Shown here: one piece after another, positions 33,201 through 44,965 of the stretch
Layout: each line of letters begins with the position of its first letter
How positions within the stretch are numbered: position 1 is the stretch's first letter
Assembly (NCBI GenBank): GCA_963580455.1
Contig: OY756960.1
Span: forward strand, 5,828,001 to 5,892,000
Length of the DNA: 64,000 nucleotides
From: Euonymus europaeus
Lineage: Eukaryota; Streptophyta; Magnoliopsida; Celastrales; Celastraceae
Reading direction: 5' to 3'
Program-made: the position numbers and the translations under genes
The notes under the pieces: generated by a model
Databases searched by the model: none
What the model was told of the DNA's origin: nothing
The model's input: only the letters and a program-made list of their open reading frames with translations

Positions 33201-36200
33201 TGAAGCTCTCACTCATCCGGGTTGGTGTGCTGCTATGCAAGAGGAGATGCGAGCACTTGAACACAATTGTACCTGGGACCTGGTTGCTCTTCCTTCCTCC
33301 AAGAAAGCCATTGGCTGTAAATGGGTGTTTACGGTCAAACTTCATCCCGATGGTTCTTTGGCTCGCCTCAAAGCTCACCTTGTTGCCAAAGGCTATGCCC
33401 AAACCTATGGTGTGGACTACTTTGAAACATTCTCTCCAGTTGCTAAAATGGCGTCTGTTCGCTTATTTATATCACTGGCAGCCTCTCGCCATTGGCCCCT
33501 CTATCAACTTGATGTCAAAAATGCCTTCCTCCACGGTGATTTAGAAGAGGAAGTTTATATGGAGCAACCTCCCGGCTTTCTTGCTCAGGGGGGGAGTCAT
33601 ACCGTATGTAAACTGAGACGCTCACTGTATGGGCTTAAATAGTCTCCGCGAGCTTGGTTTGGGCGTTTTAGCATGGTGGTTAAGCAGTTTGGTATGCATC
33701 AATCAGAGAAGGATCATACGGTATTCTACCGTCGTCACTCTGTTGGTTGTATTTTTCTGGTCGTGTATGTTGATGATATTGTCCTTACTGGAGATGATAC
33801 TGATGGGATTGTTGCTCTGAAGTCTTTCCTACAATCTAAGTTTCAAACTAAAGATTTGGGACTTCTCAAATACTTCTTGGGGATTGAAGTAGCAAGATGT
33901 AAAAAAGGTATCTTCTTGTCCCAAAGAAAGTATGTCTTGGACTTATTACATGATGCTGGTTTATTCAAAGCCAAAGGGGTTGAATCTTCGATGGATCCAA
34001 GTGTAAAATTATTTCCAGATGATGGTGCATTATTTGCTAATCCTGATAGATATCGTCGTATGGTTGGCAAGTTGAACTATTTGACTACCATGACCCGACC
34101 TGATATAGCATATCCAGTAAGCATTGTTAGTCAATTTATGGCTAATCCGCGTATTCCTCATTGGAATGCTGTGGTACGTATTCTCCGCTATCTTCAGAAT
34201 AGTCCAGGAAAAGGATTGGAGTTTCAAGATCATGGTCATTTATTAACTGAGGGATATTCTGATGCTGATTGGGCAGGAAATCCATTTGATCGACGTTCTA
34301 CATCGGGATTTACAGTCTTTTTGGGAGGTAATTTAATTGCATGGAAAAGTAAGAAACAAGATGTGGTTGCTCGCTCCAGTGCTCAAGCTGAATATCGTGC
34401 TATGGCACTAGCAGCCTCAGAAATTATGTGGCTTCGGCAATTATTGACGGAATTGGGGGAAAATCCTGGAGGTCCTACTGAACTTTGGTGTGATAATCGT
34501 TCTGCTATATATATAGCTACAAATCCGGTATATCATGAGCGGACCAAACATATTGAAGTGGATTGTCATTTTATTCGTCATGCATATCGACGAAAGATTC
34601 TTAAATTTGGGTCTGTTCGATCCAGTGAACAATTGGCTGATTTACTTACCAAGCCATTATCCGGTTCTCGTGTTCATCATCTATGTAACAAGCTGGGTAT
34701 GCTAGATATTTATGCTCCAGCTTGAGGGGGGGTGTTATTAGCTGTAGAAGAGCTGTAACCCATAATCTAGCTGTATTCCAACCTGTATTCCATGTGGGTG
34801 TGCCCACATGTCTCCTGTAATATTTCTATATAATGGGAGGAAATGGTGTGGCTTAGACACACAATTTCCTCACCCGTAATACTACTGCTCTCTCTTTCAT
34901 ATACTACTGCTCTCCCTTTAATAATATTCTGTAACATGTACAACTTCAAATAATGGCAGTTTTAGAATTTTTCTGTTGTTGCTGCTAAATTATTAGTTTG
35001 CTAAAAGATCCTAGTATTCTGTTGTTATAAGTAAAAGAATACCATTACCATGTTTACTATATGATCTGTCTGTAGTTCAAAAAGCTATTCTGTCTGAAAA
35101 CACAACCAGAAATCAATCTGGTTTAAAAGGAAATGAAGGTAATACTGAATCCATTGTTTGAATGATAAATGATTTGGATTTTCTTTTTTGCCTATGTAAA
35201 GGGTATGCCATTTCTCCCTCTCCCTCTCCCTGCCGCTGTCTCTGTCTCTATCTCTCTCTCTACTCAACATTATTACATGGCAGAGATTTATTTTCCTCTC
35301 CTTAATTCTTCCGATTTTTTTTACTGACTGATAAGTGTAAAAAAAATTAATAATTGGAAAGAAAAATAAAAACATCTTAAGATGCATGCCTGTGGTAGGT
35401 TTGTCTGAATTAATTTTTCCACAAGCTATAACATTAAAAGTTATTTATCATGTTTTTTGTGTTCTTGCAGCAAGAATGCCATTGACAAAGCATTTGAGTG
35501 TTGCCATTATTGATGGCAATCCTGCATTAGGGAGTAGAGAGTGCATCAAGAGAGAAGATCCACCTGATCCAAGGGTCAGTACAGTCACACCTGCAACTAT
35601 ATCTCTTTTTAAAGGTATCAAGGAGCACAATTGTCCTTTTTCGCCTCTATTTTCTCCATGCGCATATTTACATGTCTTCCATTAATCATATACATGCAGA
35701 GAGTGCATCTTCATTTCTGAGCCTACATAAAAGAGTGATCTCATAAGAAATTTTAATGCATAAGATTTTAAATTGATTTTTCTTTATGAGAATGAAATCA
35801 TAAGTTGGTAAAAATTGTTGGTCAGCTTAAATGTAGTGACTGGCATTTATTGCTTACAAAAAATTTGCTGGTATCTTTGGGGTGCAAGAAAACAACTGCA
35901 GTAAAATAAATGACAGAAGGCTTATCATTCCCCTAAGATAATGGTTTCAATGAACTCCGGTCAGACCATAAGTTCAACCATATTGATCTTATATCACTCA
36001 TTCACTCTGCCTTGGATCAATTATGAAAATTGAAAAATCCTGATAAACCCACACAAAGCAATCCAATCCAAACCATCAAGTTCTAAATTTTTTAAATCTG
36101 TTTATCTGATTGTTGATAATATTAAACTTGGTCAATTAAGCTAACCTGTGCCAAAAAAATTAAAGAGAAACTCATCCCTAAGAAATGGGAGGACCTAATT

Positions 36201-39200
36201 GATCTAAACAAGATAAGTTCGATAGGTTTATATTTTTTAGGTTGATCATGATCATTTGTTTTGTTTATTACTCCCTAGCCTTATGGTACCAAACCATTTA
36301 GGTGTACGTAGCATCACATGAATATCGACATCTAATTTTTGATATCATATGTTGGTATGATATTTCATTTTGATCTATATTGCGAATTAACGGCTCTAGC
36401 TAATCAAGGAATTTTGTGTCATGTTCCGTTGTGCCCACTGTTCATTTTCTCCTTTTGTTATGGAGGTATATGATAAACCTGAGGCTTCTCATTTGTGTGG
36501 AAACTCAAACTTAAATTGCGTTTTGTCTAGAAAAATCCAGCGATAGACATTTAAGTTACGTATTGGACTTTCTGTTATATTTATTTCAAATAAAAACATT
36601 GCAGATATTGGTGCTTGGCAGTATGTTCAACAGCATCGGCATGCATACTTTGATAAGATGCAGGTGATGATCAATTCCGCTCTCCTCTCATAGCTGTTTC
36701 ATCTCTCATTTATAATTTATAATTAGTTTTATAGACTTCTAAACTGAATTATTATGGAGGTTATGAAGCTTTTGTTTGATTCAACATTCTACTCCGTTCT
36801 TATGATTTCCCGATGGTGATGCAAGTATCCCAAAATCAGATACTCAACATTGCCAAAATCTCTTTTTCTACAAGATTGAATCTAAATCTCCAATTTTCCC
36901 AACCGTAAATAATCAAAATCACTTTTAGGAATGGAAATTGAGATGTGTCCTGCACAAAGCAGTCAAAATCGAGATTTTTCCTACAATAAAAAAGGGGGTG
37001 TAAAATCTGAATCGTAAATCCGTATAGTAAAATCGGAAGATTTTATGTATTCTATAGAATTAACTACCTATAATTAGGGATTTGACATAAGAGTAGAATT
37101 CATTGACAGGTAAGGCTCTCTCCTGCATCATTTTATCTTTTAATCCCTAATTATTGATTGTTTGAGAAGATGCGCATAGAGGAATTTGGATTTATACTGG
37201 TAAATACAGTTTAGGGGCAAGAATTGTGGCCCCCCAGGTGCAGACGAGTTGGCCGGGGTGAGTGCTTCTAGCTTTGAGGCCCTGGTTTGAGTCTCCATGG
37301 CAAAAAAGCACCAGTGATTTTACTGATGCTTGGGATGAGGGGTGCTTCAAGTGGTGGGGGTTCACTTGGTCAAAGGCCAAAAACACAGGGTTCCTTTTTT
37401 TCAAAACTGAAAAGAAAAAAAGGTGCGAGAACTGTGACATTAAGTGCCCAAGCATCTGCATGTATTTGCAAATAGAAGCTTTCAAGCTATCTCCTTTTGT
37501 TCAAGGTACATTTCAGTAGGTTGACTGACTGACACCAAATAGTGTGTGTGAACTTACCTTAAGTGTAAGGTAATCGGCAAGTAATAAATTCCAGTGAGGC
37601 TGGTATCGAACCACAAAGAGGCTTGTGTTCGGAATTTCGGGTGTATGCAATGTGTATGACAATTCACAACAAATAATGAATTGAATAATTTCAGTTTTGG
37701 TTCGTATTGTATTTACCCGACTCTGTAGTGATATGCGAAAGCCTTTTTATATGTTGGTAAAATGGCATTTTTGACACAAAAGGGTGTAGTGTTGCAGAAT
37801 ATGATGTTTATTTAATTGAGTGCTTGGTAACAACGAACAAGCTTTGCAACTCTGCCTTCCTGGAGTGAATGATCTGGTATTAGAAACTCGAGCTTAAGTT
37901 GGTGAAAGTTGAAATAAAATGAAGAAAACCATGTATAAATATACCAGTTTTTGAAACACATCTATCTTATAAAATGCCAATAAGCCTGTTAACTTTCTAG
38001 AGTCAATTAGCCTAAGGGGCACGTAATGTTTGTCCTTTTGCCAGGCTTTGTATATGTTCTTATTGTATCTTTCTCCTTTGGGTTTCACCTTTTCAGTCGC
38101 CCTGGATAAAATTTATTTTTCATTCAGAAAAAAAAAAACTTGAATAAATTTTTGAAAATTCACGGTGAGCATGCAAACATGTATGAAAATGGAATGTTAA
38201 ATTTTGGGCTGATGAAGGGTAACAATAGAGGAGAAGTGAGCCTTATCTGTTAATGAATTCTTCTTTTGAGATGTTTTTCTAATATCAAAATTTGCACTAT
38301 GTTCTTGATGTTATTGTTAAATAAAATCAACTCTGAATGGCATGGTTTATTCGTACTTCTTGGTAGCTGTGAATACTTCCATCGTATCTGATAGAGTCCC
38401 ACATCAGCAGATGTGATGGTGAAGAGGCAGTTGATAAGTGGGGGCACTGCCTCTTCCTATCAGTCAAGATTTTCTAGTGGTAGTGGCTAGCCCATGAGTA
38501 GGTGCTTGACTAGCCACTAGGCCTTGGTTACAGCTGGCCCATTGGTGGGTGATAGTTGAGTCTTGGTTGTTAGTGGAGGTAGGGGTCAGTTGGGCTCGCG
38601 TATGGGCGTTGGCTTAGCCCAGTCTCGTGTGGGCGTTGCTGGTCCTTATCAGTATCCTTCTATTTTAATGGAAAGAAATTCTTCGCCTATCTCTGACTCT
38701 TATCCTTGTTTTCTCTTGTACAAGAACATTGCTGTGTAAAAAATTTCCTTTGATTGGAACTTGCTTCTTAGGATTCATGAGGCTTATAGCTCAGGGGAAA
38801 AAAAACATTTTTCTCCTTTTGCTTCTCTAATTTAATTAGGTACTGTGTTTTGTTCTGATCTTATGTAGGTTTGGGACTATACTGGCTTAGGATACACAAG
38901 ATACAGTGCAGGAGATGTAAATAAAGAATTTCTAGGGTAAGCAAACATGTGCAAAAGATGATGAATATAAGCTTTTGTATTCTGGTCTTATTGATGGCAG
39001 ATAGTGCTGATTTCGAGCTTTTGATTCAGATGTGTGGTGGAGAATAAGGTTCTTCATAGTTCTCTGTTCTCATGTATGCAGGTATTTTCCTCTGCAATGT
39101 CGTAATTTATTAAAACGTTTCAGACAGTCCACAATTTTTTTTTTTTGTATTCGTCACAAGTTCAGTGTTTGATTAGACATCATATTATCTTTAAATATCT

Positions 39201-42200
39201 ATATTACGTTTTGTTGGATCTTCAAATTGTACTATATACACCAGCCCCATCTTTCCTCCTCCCATGATTCCCAACCTTTGGCTGTCCAGGGTCCACAGAT
39301 AAATCATGAAATAAATTTAGAACAATAATGAGATTGCTTAGTACCCTGTCAAAAAATAACTAAATGGATATATTTAAAGTAAGATTTAAACTTCTTAATA
39401 TGTAGTTAGGGTCCACAGATAAATCATGAAATAAATTTAGAACAATAATGAGATTGCTTAGTACCCTGTCAAAAAATAACTAAATGGATATATTTAAACT
39501 AAGATTTAAACTTCTTAATATGAAGTTAGGGTCTGTATCATTTGTCCTTGTTAATTAGACTAATGTGATGCCATTTTTTACTCTCCCTCCGCTTCTGTCT
39601 CCTTTTTTTCTTCTTCTTGACCAATGCAGTTATAAGTGAATTTCTTTGATTTCTTGAATGGGAGGAAAAAGTGCATTTCAGTTTTATGCAATTAATACTC
39701 ACTTGTCTTGTGCTCGCTGTAGATAATTCTTTCATGCCCACCAATCAGGCATGGAGGTGAGGCTGTTTTTTAGCTTGTGATCGTGATTGTAATTGGATGA
39801 TACAGTTCTATTTTTTGGGATCCTTTATGTAAAACCTCCTTGATCCCATGGCCTAGTTTCCAGCTTTACTCCTTCACACAATATTAATACTTGCTTGTAA
39901 TCGGATGGTACAGTTCTATTTTTTGACAACTATTGTGTTATTTCTTCATAAGGTAGCTATTTGTGAAGCTCTTTAAACTGAGACACAAAACCAAACTGAT
40001 ATTTGCGAAGATGTGGCTCAGTGGTAGAGTTGTCGGGGTGCAACCTATAGGTCATCTGTTTAGTTCCTGGAAACAACCTCTCCACATACATAGAATCCCG
40101 TCCACTGTGGGAGCCTTATGTACGAGTGTTGTTTACCTTTTCAACATTCAAACATGTGGCTCAGTGGTAGAGTTGCACTTGCATAGGCCCTAGAGGTCAC
40201 AAGTTTAATTTCTAGAAAAGAGCCCTGCTACATATTATGTGGGGTTAAAATATGCATATACTTTTTCTCTCCCGACCCTGCCCACTGCGGGAGCCTTGTG
40301 CACAGGTGTGTTTACATTTTTACTTTTTTTTTTTTTTTTGGTTCAAGATGTGAAAGAGCCAATTAAATTGTGTAATTCATTTATGACTCTAAAAGCCTAA
40401 ATAACCAAAACTAGATTGAAGTCATTGTGCTAGTGTATATATAGATATGCGCGCAAACATGCAGTGGTGTCATGTAGATTTGGTGAAAAGTATTAAGTAT
40501 TTATTTACATCCTTTAGTTGCATTTCTCTTTTTTATGTAAGCACAAATATAATGTAAAGTTACTGAATTACAAACTTGATAAAGAATGAATAATTTGGTT
40601 ATTCTAAAAACTGTAAACTAAACTGATAAAAAACATTGCTGTTCTTTTAGTTTGGTGAATGTACTATGATTAGGTTTGAGTCGGTTTCTTCATTATCTAT
40701 CAAGTTGTTTGGTTTGATTACATCCAAGGTGCATAGAAGGCCACGGTAAAGCTGGTAAAATTTATGAAATGAATATGTTAAATGTATGCAGGATACAGAT
40801 TTCCAGAACACAATATACCCTTCCAGATTAACTTCAATGGCTTTACCTCCAAGCTCTTCATGTTCAGAGACAGAAAATGTCTCATCAGCGACTCCATCAG
40901 CCAAACAAGGGTATTCAGCAAAGCTGGAATTAAGTGATGGAAGTAGCTTGTATGCAAAGTTGGTGGTAAATTCACTCCATGTGAATGAAATTATTGTGCT
41001 TCTTTTAAGATGATTGCTGATAAATGTACTTTTTTCGGAACAGTAACTATTGATTTACTTGCATGATGGTGATCACAGGTTGGTGCTGATGGGGGCAAGT
41101 CTCGAGTCAGGGAGCTTGGAGGATTTAAAACAACGGGATGGAAATATTCTCAGAGTGCAGTAATCTGTACGATTGAACATGCAATAGAAAGTCATTGTGC
41201 ATGGCAGCGGTTTCTTCCTGCTGGTCCAATTGCGCTTCTACCAATGGGTGACAAGTTTAGCAACATTGTTTGGACTATGAACCCAGAAGAGTCATTGAAT
41301 TTTAAATCGATGAGTGAGGATGATTTTGTTAAAGCTGTCAATAATGCACTGGATCATGGATATGGTCCTCATCCTAAATCAGGCTTATTAAGCAGTGAAG
41401 ACATGTTCCCTTGGCTTAGAGGGGATCTAACATCAGCCAATGAGTGCTTTGAAGTTCCACCCAAGGTTGTCAAGTTGGCATCTGCGAGAATGGCATTTCC
41501 ATTGTCTCTCATGCATGCTAATCAGTATGCATCCAATCGGGCTGTTCTAGTTGGTGATGCAGCACATACTGTTCACCCTTTGGCTGGTCAAGGAGTCAAT
41601 TTAGGCTTTGGAGATGCATTTGCTCTGTCAAGAATCATTGCTGAGGGAATTGCGGTAGGCATTGATGTTGGCGAGGTAAGTCATCTTTTGTGAGTCTTTT
41701 TTAACCTCACAGATCTGCTGTTTTTAATTATTGCTATTGCAAGATATTTTATAGACATGCAGACACATGCTAATTTATGTGGAAAGCGTCTGTCATCGAA
41801 ATGAAGGATAAGCTTATGCCTTATAGGCTTTGTGGTCCTTTCCTCTTGTGAGATTTCATCGGATACTCATGAACCATAAATTCAAGTATTATCTTTACCA
41901 ACATATGATAGATGAATGGTAAGAATTGATTTTTTTTTTTAAGAATGCTTAACAGAAATCCATTCATTCAAGCTACCCTCACCGTTACTGAATTTATTAC
42001 CACCATTATTATACTCAGTAAGGCACTAGAGTAGGACATGAAATTCATTTGGATTTTTTCCAAAGGAAAATATGACCTGACCAACTCCTTTAGGCTCATG
42101 AATGGTGGTTGACTAATGACTGGTGACCTTGAATTCTGTCACCATGAATTGAGGTAATAAATGAAAACATGTCTTCAGTTAATCCATGCCCCTTTGGCTT

Positions 42201-43021
42201 AAGCAAAAGAAAGGAAAATAAAATATGTAAAATGAGGGAGTATGTGGCATCCTTAGGTTAGATATCCTTGAGCATTCAAGCCCCGGGAAAAAGGCTCATT
42301 TCTCCTAAATTTTATTTTAAATTACTTGTGAAAGGTTGGAAGAGTGCGCATACTTTTGGCTGGTTTACTACATATACTACGCTCTATGAATTTACTTCAG
42401 TTTTTTTTTACTTTTCTTGCATGCATACGAGGATGAGCCTTGGCACTGTGGAAAGGTTGCTTAATTAGTTAATTGTGATCTGGGTGACAAGTGTAGCCCA
42501 TTGAAACATCTTAATTGCAATCTGAAGATTACCTTGTGAATGCTACAGTATATTGTTTTCGGATGTGGTATGCAGTTCGTCATACAATTCCAGTTTGACG
42601 TATTTAGCCAGCTACATTGAACAGAGACTGTAATTGTGTAGTAAATTCTGAATTGGAGAATATTGCAGTGCATATTTGTGCATCATTTATTGCTATTACA
42701 TCCATAAAATTACACTACACAGTGACACTACTGCTTATCTTGAAATTTGTGTTTTAAGTGTTATGATTTCGAGTGCATTTCATGGATTGGTTTAATTTTA
42801 TGCAGATATCACTGTTGAAAAAATATGAAGCAGAAAGGAAACCAGCTAATGTTACAATGATGGCAATCTTGGATGGCTTTCAGAAAGCATATTCTGTTGA
42901 TCTTGGACCTCTAAATATTTTACGAGCTGCCGCTTTCCATGGAGCACAATATATTCCACCGCTTAAAAGGAGTATCATTTCCTATGCATCTGGAGAACAG
43001 AGACTGCCACTGTTTTCTTAA
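27222..43021 (+). CDS. COQ6: ubiquinone biosynthesis monooxygenase COQ6, mitochondrial
   Basis: Coding exons: 27222-27335, 27689-27776, 35471-35614, 36605-36663, 38869-38936, 39030-39081, 40792-40965, 41079-41675, 42806-43021. Introns are GT-AG and the frame closes at 503 codons plus TAA. COQ6 is an FAD-dependent hydroxylase that adds a ring oxygen during coenzyme Q synthesis in the CoQ synthome on the inner mitochondrial membrane. Seen: a basic N-terminus (MIRRKFAAKAHLLKF...) like a mitochondrial presequence, GxGxxG FAD motif VGGGMVGMALA (~residue 52), the DPRVSTVTPATI block, the DG motif VGADGGKSRVR across the exon 7/8 junction, and the second FAD motif GDAAHTVHPLAGQGVNLGFGD in exon 8. The end GEQRLPLFS matches plant COQ6. 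Intron 2 is 7.7 kb because of two transposon insertions. No coding defect is visible. Confidence 0.95.
27474..27625 (+). repeat. tRNA-related repeat in COQ6 intron 1
   Basis: CTGGATGGCAGAGGCCCCTC (A-box like) is followed about 25 bases on by GGGTTTGACTCC, a near-perfect B box. This spacing is typical of a SINE head or degenerate tRNA. There is no clear tail or target duplication; limits are approximate. Confidence 0.4.
28851..29606. mobile_element. non-autonomous hAT element in COQ6 intron 2
   Basis: The 756-bp element is flanked by the 8-bp direct repeat GCTTGTAA (28843-28850 and 29607-29614). Its ends are CAGTGTTGTCGCCGGGCG on the left and CAGTGTTGTTAAAGGCG on the opposite strand at the right. 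An 8-bp duplication and CAGTG termini define the hAT superfamily. The left ~130 bp is strikingly GC-rich, with repeated AAGGC/GCCTT and GGGCGC words that can pair with one another. No transposase frame is present. Confidence 0.8.
29637..29818 (+). repeat. 5' LTR of the intronic copia
   Basis: It starts TGTTATTAGCTGTAG and ends ATTCTGTAACA. It contains the palindrome-like ATGTGGGTGTGCCCACAT and a TATATAATGG TATA-type motif near 29723. Confidence 0.95.
29819..29835 (+). other. primer-binding site of the intronic copia
   Basis: TGGTATCGGAGCCCTGA starts at the base after the 5' LTR. It differs by one base from the initiator-tRNA-Met complement TGGTATCAGAGC. Confidence 0.85.
29940..30250 (+). repeat. 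imperfect repeats in the copia leader
   Basis: The untranslated leader between PBS and gag is GC-rich and repeats words such as CGCCTGCGTCTGTGAGGC, TCTTCTCCGGTCGACC and CTGGAGGATCCGAGCTAGGC two or more times. It precedes the ATG at 30547 by ~300 bp and is not coding. Confidence 0.65.
30547..34725 (+). pseudogene. copia gag-pol polyprotein with two in-frame TAG codons
   Basis: The single frame spans 1393 codons including two TAG codons (32293-32295 and 33640-33642) and the final TGA. Domains in order are gag (SRLYDVMNGLFRSKQGDKPL), zinc knuckle CHHCGKTGHIRPQC (~residue 275), and protease WVHDSGCTHHL (~353). A GAG-pre-integrase HHCC block with CRLGHPSLSTL and CESCHLAKT comes next. Integrase follows with HSDIWGP and LRSDNGGEY. 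RT has KWVFTVKLHPDGSL and YVDDIVLTGDD (~1074); RNase H has DADWAGNPFDRRSTSG (~1240). The first TAG cuts integrase; the second falls in RT right after YGLK, where the copia family has a conserved glutamine. No frameshift was seen. Full translation would need both stops bypassed, so this copy is probably defective. Confidence 0.93.
34724..34732 (+). other. polypurine tract of the intronic copia
   Basis: GAGGGGGGG directly abuts the 3' LTR and overlaps the end of the polyprotein region. Confidence 0.8.
34733..34936 (+). repeat. 3' LTR of the intronic copia
   Basis: It is the same as the 5' LTR except for an extra 22-bp tandem copy around ATACTACTGCTCTC (34883-34918), which makes it 204 bp. Confidence 0.95.
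35214..35262. repeat. TCTCCC/TCTC microsatellite in COQ6 intron 2
   Basis: A run of TCTCCC units grades into TCTCTG and TCTC units, about 430 bp... upstream of exon 3 it ends roughly 210 bp before the acceptor. It is a simple-sequence repeat only. Confidence 0.75.
37215..37430 (+). repeat. tRNA-related SINE-like repeat in COQ6 intron 4
   Basis: The GC-richer patch contains GAGTTGGCCGGGGTGAGTGC (A-box like) and CCTGGTTTGAGTCTCC (B-box like) about 40 bases apart. A tail with GGGTTCACTTGGTCAAAGGC and an A-rich end follow. It differs from the Au-like copies. Limits are approximate. Confidence 0.4.
38389..38680 (+). repeat. possible TRIM or solo LTR in COQ6 intron 4
   Basis: The stretch starts TGATAGAGTCCCACATCAG, close to the GTCCCACATCGG opening shared by many plant LTR/TRIM families. 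It is richer in G than its surroundings, with several GGGCGTTGGCTTAGCC-like words. I found no clear right end or target duplication. Confidence 0.3.
39291..39530. repeat. 120-bp tandem duplication in COQ6 intron 6
   Basis: GTCCACAGATAAATCATGAA at 39291 recurs at 39411, and the whole 120 bp between is repeated with only about two substitutions. It is a recent local duplication without coding content. Confidence 0.9.
40011..40142 (+). mobile_element. Au-like SINE in COQ6 intron 6, internally deleted
   Basis: ATGTGGCTCAGTGGTAGAG (A box) opens the copy. AACAACCTCTCCACATACAT and CCACTGTGGGAGCCTTATG follow. The GGTCTGCGTAC part seen in other copies is missing. Confidence 0.75.
40154..40340 (+). 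mobile_element. Au-like SINE in COQ6 intron 6, second copy
   Basis: It has the same head ATGTGGCTCAGTGGTAGAG, then GAGGTCACAAGTTTAATT (B-box like), TATTATGTGGGGTTAAAAT and CCCACTGCGGGAGCCTTGTG. It ends in a 15-T run. It directly follows the first copy in the same orientation. Confidence 0.8.
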
Positions 43022-44965
43022 TGCCAAAGTTGTCGACCAGAATAAAATAGTGAGTCCAAAGTCCAAACTTCAAACTATTAGATTTTGTAGATTGGTAATG
43101 TACATTAATGGCTCCAAGCAGGAAAAAGATCGAACAATGTGATTATGATTGAGAGGCAATTACTTTTGACTTGTTGCATGGTGAAAATGTGGTAATAATA
43201 TGTTAAAATAATTTCTGATATTATATTCAGATTTACAATTTTTTAGTACATTGTAAGCATTTTGCTTACACTAAATTTTGGCCAATAGGCTTGACCCATA
43301 TGGCCCATAATATGAAGGCCCATAAGAAAATTGGATTGGCCGAAGTAAGATCATGACTACCAAGGCAATCAAAGGGCTCTCTTAGCTTCCCAACCCCTTT
43401 CATAAAATTCTCTTATGATACGGTTTTAGGCTTTTAGCTATTAGCTAGTTTGTGCTTTGGGGTTGTATTCCACCCGTAAGGTTTTTGCCCTGGCTTGTCA
43501 GGGTTTGGTTTTTGTAAATAGTTATACTCTGGTGTGGCCAGTATAGTGTCTTTTTTTTGCTTAGTTTTATATAATTTAGATTTCTGATAAAAAAAGGGTG
43601 ACATTTGAAAGATAGAGCATGACATGTGGCAGATATGATTGAGAAGATCAAGGGAGAAATTAGATGCTAAGTTGGTTAGAAGTTGAACGAGTCAATTAAT
43701 GTCAAGGAGTGGGTGTGCAAAAGCAAAACATCAGAGGCAGATAAGGAAATGTGGCAGATTAAAAGATCATGGCATGAACAAAGTTTTCATGGTGAGAGAT
43801 CATGGAGTTTGTGACTTGTAATCATTAAAAATGGAGAAAATAGTGATCCATAATGTCAGATCTAAGGAGCACAGAGTTGGTTGTGCTATATGACAACTTA
43901 TGAGCAAAATGTGAAAGAAATGAAGATGAAAGGCAACAAATAAGGAACATGACCAGAAAAATATGGTGAGTGGTGGTTTTCTTGTCATGTTAACATCTAT
44001 AAAAGCCAAACAAAGTCAAGATAATGCTTTCTCTATGACTCGCAAAAATCAATCCAAGACGATTCTTTTAGTCAAATTGATCGTCTTTGTTCTCATCTCT
44101 AGTTTATTCTTCCGTGTACATATTTTAGTGTTCAATTTTTCGTTCAATGGAAATTTTAATTATGTTCTTCAAGATCATTTGAATCCAATCAAAACTTTAA
44201 ATGTTAGCAAAGCTGTTTTCAATTTAGTTAAGAATTTAAAGCTATTTTAGGTCCCTTCTTAGCTTGTACAATCGTTTGATTTTTAGAAGTCTGGTGCATA
44301 ACTCATTAGTTCACTCAAATAATTACTTTGAAGTCTCAGAGTCTTTTGGACACCTGTTCCAACTCATCCAACCAACACAGGTCACGTGTTCACTTCCACA
44401 AAAAGCAACAAATAATATTTTGGCACACCTGATGGGACTCCACTTGAAGTTGTGCCACACAAAAAAAAAATGTTAGGAGAAGATGTATTTGTGTCACCTG
44501 ATGCAGTGCAGCTACAACAGTAGGGCGTGAAGGCCTTGTGCTAGCCATTAATGAGCAATTTGAGCATGAAACTTATCAGGATCCTAAGGAGTCTCCGAAC
44601 AAGAATCACCAAATCTGATTGGTGAAAAATCAAGTAAAGTTTTTGTTCCTAAAACCGTTCATGTAGTCTATGATAGGCTGGAAACTTATATGAAAAGATG
44701 TAGAAAGTATCCTAGTCGCAAGTATAGATGTTCCAACAGACTCAGCGCCAGATGCAAAAACAGCTAGAACAATGTGTGAAGGGTTTCAAAAGCCTAAGTC
44801 AAGAAACCCAACAATCTACCATATAGAGACCTACTCAATAGGCATACGAGGCTATGTCCAAACAATCTAAACGGCCAGCTGAAGAGTTCAGAGGGTTGAG
44901 AGTTTTTCCTTCTGAGACCGGTGAGGTTTGCTACTAATAGAACCAAGGAGAAGGGTACTATACTA
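43022..44965. other. COQ6 3' region and intergenic DNA
   Basis: An AATAAA occurs at 43041, only 20 bases after the COQ6 stop; the true polyadenylation site may be further on. From about 43360 to 43600, GGTTTTTGCCCTGGCTTGTC and a tail with TTTATATAATTTAG then AAAAAAA resemble a truncated LINE 3' end (low confidence). The rest, including frames near 43963-44476, shows no recognisable protein. Confidence 0.45.

Larger units (their letters stand above)
29637..34936 (+). mobile_element. Ty1/copia element in COQ6 intron 2
   Basis: This is a 5300-bp element in the same orientation as COQ6, with TSD TGTAC (29632-29636 and 34937-34941) and LTRs of 182 and 204 bp. PBS and PPT are present. The LTRs look identical apart from a 22-bp tandem duplication in the 3' one, so insertion must be recent. 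The polyprotein is one frame with two TAG codons. Domain order gag-protease-integrase-RT-RNase H is diagnostic of Ty1/copia; I did not assign the lineage. Confidence 0.96.

Noticed and set aside
30547..34725. Treating the two copia TAG codons as programmed readthrough
   Set aside because: Neither lies at a gag/pol boundary; they interrupt integrase and reverse transcriptase, so mutation is the simpler explanation.
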